Source: Clostridiales bacterium (GTDB lineage Bacteria; Bacillota; Clostridia; Lachnospirales; Lachnospiraceae). Taken from it: a DNA stretch of 64,000 nt. The stretch is from positions 1 to 64,000 of the forward strand of contig JAJQAC010000028.1 in the NCBI GenBank assembly GCA_021204025.1, read 5' to 3'. Each line of letters begins with the position of its first letter. Position 1 is the stretch's first letter. Position numbers and translations under genes: made by a program. The notes under the pieces were generated by a model that searched no databases, was not told the DNA's origin, and saw only the letters and a program-made list of their open reading frames with translations. Positions 60,682-64,000 of this stretch are shown here, piece by piece.

Positions 60682-61663
60682 TCTCTTCATCTCCCTTCTC
60701 AAAATATCTCCGATAGATTTCATCGAGGTCACTGCCCCGCTGCCGCAGATGTGTCAGCGTATATCCTTCGCTTAAGAAACGGCGCATCAGTTCCCTGCGC
60801 AGGTCAAAACGTGACCGCACCAGGTAATACTCACCTTCCCGCTCCACTGTGTCAACATTTCCCAAACGCTCCAGAAGTGCCTGCAGGCCCTCATTATCCG
60901 GCAGCCCGGCCACTTCCAGGACCTGATGGCCTTCCTGCTGCATCTGACCGGCGAGTTCGTCAATCCGTCCACAGGCAATCAGTTCTCCATCCACAAAAAG
61001 CCCAACCCGGTCACAGATCTGCTGGATCTGATACAGCTGATGAGAAGAAATCAAAATGGTCCTGCCGTCCTTCTTTGCCAGATCCTGGATTAGCTGCATC
61101 AGTTCACGCATCCCTTCGGGATCGATGCCCAGCGTCGGCTCATCCATGATGATCACCTTCGGATCCTTCATCAGCACATCCGCGACCCCAAGTCTCTGCC
61201 GCATCCCGCGCGAATAAGTTCCTGTCTTCTGATCCGCCGCGTAGGTCATGCCAACCCGCTCCAACAATTCTTCACAACGCGCCTCGATCACTTCCTCGGC
61301 AAGTCCGTTTAATCTCCCTGTAAAACGTAGGTTTTCTCTGCCTGTCATATCTCCGTAAAATCCCACATTATCCGGCATGTACCCGGTAATTTTTTTCACA
61401 TCGATCGTATCCCACGTGCAATCCATCTCATCGATCCACGCCTGCCCGGCAGTCGGCTCGGTCAGGCCGAGCAACATCAGCGTAGTCGTCGTCTTACCGG
61501 CGCCATTCGGCCCCAGCAGACCAAAGATCTCACCCGGATAGATCTCAAGATTCAGGTCGAACACTGCCTTTTTTGAGCCGTACTCTTTGGTTAGTCCGAC
61601 TGTGCGAATGAGCGGTCTGGCTGTCACGCCTGTGGTACTCTCCTCAAGATTATATTCCATCAT
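60626..61663 (-). CDS. ABC transporter ATP-binding protein
   Basis: A 345-residue ATPase subunit. Walker A is GPNGAGKTT (residues 51-59), the signature region YSRGMRQRLGVAD, Walker B VIIMDEPTLGIDP, and the H-loop LISSHQ; a C-terminal regulatory part of about 100 residues follows, ending with the segment LRQRGSDLDEIYRRYFEKG typical of ABC-2 exporters. AAAGGATAG precedes the start. It lies between the NEW3 protein and the permease, and would power export by the latter. Confidence 0.92.
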   Translation of the reverse strand: MMEYNLEESTTGVTARPLIRTVGLTKEYGSKKAVFDLNLEIYPGEIFGLLGPNGAGKTTTTLMLLGLTEPTAGQAWIDEMDCTWDTIDVKKITGYMPDNVGFYGDMTGRENLRFTGRLNGLAEEVIEARCEELLERVGMTYAADQKTGTYSRGMRQRLGVADVLMKDPKVIIMDEPTLGIDPEGMRELMQLIQDLAKKDGRTILISSHQLYQIQQICDRVGLFVDGELIACGRIDELAGQMQQEGHQVLEVAGLPDNEGLQALLERLGNVDTVEREGEYYLVRSRFDLRRELMRRFLSEGYTLTHLRQRGSDLDEIYRRYFEKGDEENDSDNRKAGKKRTAAGAV

Positions 61664-61686
61664 CCGCTATCCTTTCTCAATTTATT

Positions 61687-61762
61687 ATGAAAGTCCCGGA
61701 CGGCGGCGGTATGGACTGCGCGCTTGCACGCGAGGACATACCGACATCGGACGGACTTTCAT
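61687..61762. repeat. Nested inverted repeat between NEW3 and ATPase genes
   Basis: ATGAAAGTCC (61687-61696) pairs with GGACTTTCAT (61753-61762); inside, GGTATG (61708-61713) pairs with CATACC (61737-61742), and CGCG pairs with CGCG around CTTGCA. The result is one long hairpin of three stems filling most of the 117-base gap. It may tune relative expression of the genes or stabilise one mRNA end. Confidence 0.6.
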
Positions 61763-61780
61763 GCCTGGTGGTGCGCCGCA

Positions 61781-62968
61781 TCACCGGCGCCCATATTTGC
61801 GGAACACATACCCCAGTCCGCCAATTACCGCAATGATAATCACCACTGCCACGATACCCCAGAGCGTACTGGTCTTTACCGATACCCGGAACGTGACATC
61901 TGATGAAGTCTCATTAGTTCGTGCCGTAAACGACGTCACATAATCTCCCGTGATCGTATCATTTGCCGGCTTCACATGGGCGATCACTTCCTTCGTAGCG
62001 CCCGCCGCAATCGAATCGATCGTGTTATCTTCGATTCCCTCGTAGGTCACCGTCCAGCCGGTCGGCGCAGACGAATTCAGCGATACATTTTCCAGATCCA
62101 CATTCCCTGTATTAACCAGATTGAGTGTCACATCGGATGCCTTGCCCGATTGTGCGTCAAAGCTCAAACGTCCGTCAGGCGTCGTCAGCGACAGCCCATA
62201 AGTTCCCGTGATCACTACCTTCAGATCCACGGCAAGCGTCTCATCCGCAGATACTGCGCTGCAGGAGATGTCATACTCCCCGGCGGCGATCTGCTCCGGC
62301 GGCGTCACCGACACCGTGATCCCCTTGCTCTCCCCCGACTCCACATCGATTCCCGCGATTTTCGTCGATTCCCCTGACGGGACGAACGTCAGCGTCCATC
62401 CCGCCGGAGCGTTAGAAGACAGACTGTAAGACTTTGTCGTAAGTCCGTTATTAATCAGTGTCGTGCTGAAGCTGAAACTGGTTCCGGAAGCTCCCTCCTG
62501 CTGCGGATACTCGGACGTAAAGCTGCCCTTACCGGCTTTCTCCTCACTGATCCGGAAAGAGATCGGAAGCGTATCGGTCGCGCCATTGTCAGAAGCCGCC
62601 TTTACCACAACCTCATAAGTACCTTCCTCACATTCCTTCGGTACTGTCACATGCAGGGTGATCGAAGCTCCATCTGTCCCCACGTGGACCCGGTTTACCT
62701 GATAGCTTCCACCCTGCAGATAACCTTCCCAGCCGTCCGGCAGCGACGCGATCTCCACATCCGCGTCCATCCCCGCCCCGCTGCTATTCTCCAGGTTGAT
62801 CGTGATACTCGGTGAATCACCCGGTTTTACCGACATCCCCGGATAGCTCGTCACCAGTTCCAGGCCGCCCGCCGCGTAAACCGTTCCCATTCCTGTTACT
62901 GCAAGAAATGCTGCCAGCACAAACGCCAGCAGCATCCCCATGATCTTTTTACTGTCTGATCGAATCAT
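61781..62968 (-). CDS. NEW3-domain surface protein of an ABC exporter operon
   Basis: A 395-residue protein anchored at both ends: a signal peptide (LLAFVLAAFLAVTGMGTVYAA) and a C-terminal helix (LWGIVAVVIIIAVIGGLGYVF) with a short basic tail. Between them lie three or four immunoglobulin-like NEW3 domains marked by recurring APAGWTLTF, APTGWTVTYEG and LPDGWEGYL, plus GxxI/VTVxxP edges. NEW3 proteins often accompany ABC-2 exporters and are thought to bind cell-wall polymers or the exported material. AGGAGGAGC sets the start at 62968. It is the first gene of the operon. Confidence 0.85.
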   Translation of the reverse strand: MIRSDSKKIMGMLLAFVLAAFLAVTGMGTVYAAGGLELVTSYPGMSVKPGDSPSITINLENSSGAGMDADVEIASLPDGWEGYLQGGSYQVNRVHVGTDGASITLHVTVPKECEEGTYEVVVKAASDNGATDTLPISFRISEEKAGKGSFTSEYPQQEGASGTSFSFSTTLINNGLTTKSYSLSSNAPAGWTLTFVPSGESTKIAGIDVESGESKGITVSVTPPEQIAAGEYDISCSAVSADETLAVDLKVVITGTYGLSLTTPDGRLSFDAQSGKASDVTLNLVNTGNVDLENVSLNSSAPTGWTVTYEGIEDNTIDSIAAGATKEVIAHVKPANDTITGDYVTSFTARTNETSSDVTFRVSVKTSTLWGIVAVVIIIAVIGGLGYVFRKYGRR

Positions 62969-63028
62969 AAAAGGCTCCTCCTTTTTGCCGCATAGAGACC
63001 TTCGCGGCACTTCTCTTTTCACCCTGCT

Positions 63029-63104
63029 ATCATAAAGCAGAAACCTTGAATGAACCTTGAATAAGTATGAAAGTTTTGTAAAACCCGCAGGACAAAATTT
63101 GTCC
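63029..63104 (-). promoter_or_regulatory. Control region of the NEW3/ABC operon
   Basis: A -10-like TATGAT (63034-63029, minus strand) has no good -35. Instead two copies of ATTCAAGGTT, 11 bases apart (63062-63053 and 63051-63042), cover that position, as expected for an OmpR-type activator. A perfect palindrome GGACAAA-A-TTTGTCC lies at 63090-63104. Confidence 0.55.
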
Positions 63105-63175
63105 CACCAGACTCCATGATAACAAATTGGAAAAGTCAGTGAAATATGATCCGTTTCTTATATCTGATTACCCTC

Positions 63176-63565
63176 TTATATCCAGTTTGCTTCCAGCTCA
63201 TCTTTCAACACAACGAACATATCATAAAACCGGCCTTTTGTCTGTTCCACAATGTCCAGAGCCACCAGCTGATTATACGCATGCGCGACATTATTCCTCG
63301 CCTGCAGAGCCGCAAGCCATAATTTCTCATCCCGTATCATACCGGCCTGATACGCCGTCTTTAATATTGTCTTCGGCGAACCAGTGGCGCTCTCTTCATA
63401 TCCACTGTCAGCCAGAAGTTCTTTCATCGCTTTCCATGACTGCTCAAAACAAATTTCATATAAACCGACCAGACCAGTCAGTTCTACCGTATTATAAGGT
63501 TCCTCATAGTCATAGATCTCATGTAGATTTTTCAGAGCCGCGCGAAAATTTTCATATTTTTTCAT
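63176..63565 (-). CDS. hepT: HepT-type HEPN toxin / HI0074-like protein
   Basis: A 129-residue helical protein of the nucleotidyltransferase substrate-binding (HI0074) group. It carries the HEPN motif RX4HXY as RNNVAHAY near residue 88, the catalytic and modification site of HepT RNases: the tyrosine is what MntA adenylylates in type VII toxin-antitoxin systems. FEQSWKAMKELLADSG is typical of the family. The start at 63565 lies inside the nucleotidyltransferase gene (14-base overlap); GGAGGGA is the ribosome-binding site. Longer forms to 63622 are unlikely. Confidence 0.88.
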   Translation of the reverse strand: MKKYENFRAALKNLHEIYDYEEPYNTVELTGLVGLYEICFEQSWKAMKELLADSGYEESATGSPKTILKTAYQAGMIRDEKLWLAALQARNNVAHAYNQLVALDIVEQTKGRFYDMFVVLKDELEANWI

Positions 63566-63845
63566 ACAAAATAATTCCCTCCTTCTGAATGGACTCCAGC
63601 AATTCCTCCTGCACTCTCCCACCCAGATTGACTACATCAAATTTTAAAAGAGTAGACGTGTCTTCATCCACATCCAGAGAAAATTCCAGGATATTACCTC
63701 CGGAAACCGCGAGGTCTATATCGCTTGTCCTGTAATAATCTCCCCTGGCTCTGGAACCAAACAAAATGACTCTATGGATTCCGTTGATTTCTGCAATCTT
63801 ACTTATTTCCTGTATTACCTTGGAATCAATTCCCGTTTCCGTCAT
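63552..63845 (-). CDS. mntA: MntA-type minimal nucleotidyltransferase antitoxin
   Basis: A 97-residue minimal nucleotidyltransferase. The GSX10DXD active site is complete: GSRARGDYYRTSDIDLAV at about residues 30-47, with a later acid in FDVVNL. In characterised pairs MntA adds AMP groups to the HepT tyrosine and silences the RNase. AAGGAG precedes the ATG. It is the first gene of the two-gene operon, upstream of and overlapping the HEPN gene. The last 155 bases of the window beyond it show no supported gene. Confidence 0.9.
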   Translation of the reverse strand: MTETGIDSKVIQEISKIAEINGIHRVILFGSRARGDYYRTSDIDLAVSGGNILEFSLDVDEDTSTLLKFDVVNLGGRVQEELLESIQKEGIILYEKI

Positions 63846-64000
63846 CCTTTTCTCCTTCCTGTCGCTGTGTGTACCGTATTGTGGACAAATGCTGAAAATC
63901 GGAAATTTATCTTATTTGCCCGTCATGCTAATTATTAAAAAGCGTTCTAAATCTCTTCCTTATGGCATTTCCTGCCCCGATTTTTGCTGTGTATAAGCAC

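Noticed and set aside
1-64000. Prophage, integrative element, intact insertion sequence, tRNA or rRNA
   Set aside because: No integrase, DDE transposase, structural phage gene, or cloverleaf/rRNA sequence was recognised on either strand.

Overview
The window looks like a chromosomal stretch from a gut-type Clostridia bacterium, most likely Lachnospiraceae. I infer this from the gene repertoire (PTS permeases, GntR/DeoR/AraC regulators, OmpR-type two-component pairs, RND pumps with TolC-like partners, L25/Ctc), the strong AGGAGG ribosome-binding sites and the Bacillota-type TTGACA/TATAAT promoters. No rRNA or other marker gene is present, so the family assignment is an inference. No tRNA, rRNA, CRISPR array, intact insertion sequence or prophage was seen.

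Layout. 0-8 kb: an iron-type alcohol dehydrogenase and a shortened AAA-ATPase, then an AT-rich defence-type island on the + strand: a fused nuclease-methylase and its two-TRD specificity subunit (BcgI-like type IIB restriction-modification), followed without gaps by a DUF262 protein and a HEPN protein. 8-13 kb: a hexitol operon (1-phosphofructokinase, SorE/YggP-like dehydrogenase, DeoR regulator, mannitol EIICBA) with a tandem pair of structured repeats before mtlA. 13.5-18.7 kb: an ATPase remnant and a trehalose locus (treC, treB, divergent treR) with three TreR operators. 18.8-27.3 kb: single genes, namely a MATE pump with a leader peptide and hairpin, a quinol-monooxygenase-like protein, an Rpn-like protein, a PHP phosphatase, a sugar acetyltransferase with heptad-repeat tail, an AraC regulator, nagA and a Fic protein.

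27.3-37 kb: RND efflux locus 1 (adaptor, pump, two TolC-like proteins, a receiver-variant response regulator), divergent from a two-component pair, with a phased direct-repeat array between them. 37-47 kb: a CDF metal exporter behind a NiCo riboswitch, an M20 hydrolase, a small Cys-containing protein, a response regulator/kinase/double-PepSY operon, an MBL hydrolase, an M18 aminopeptidase, L25 and a TetR regulator. 47.4-55.5 kb: RND efflux locus 2 (adaptor, pump, TetR, two TolC-like proteins). 55.7-64 kb: a RelB/PIN toxin-antitoxin pair, a decayed TolC-like fragment, a 21-residue-repeat protein, a two-component pair, an ABC exporter with a NEW3-domain surface protein, and a MntA/HepT toxin-antitoxin pair.

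Main themes: (1) a restriction island carrying extra DUF262 and HEPN genes; (2) two parallel RND loci, each with two TolC-like proteins, in what is probably a single-membrane organism; (3) several RNA-level control elements (NiCo riboswitch, MATE leader/attenuator, structured repeats in the mtl operon); (4) a possible mannitol route through fructose-1-phosphate.
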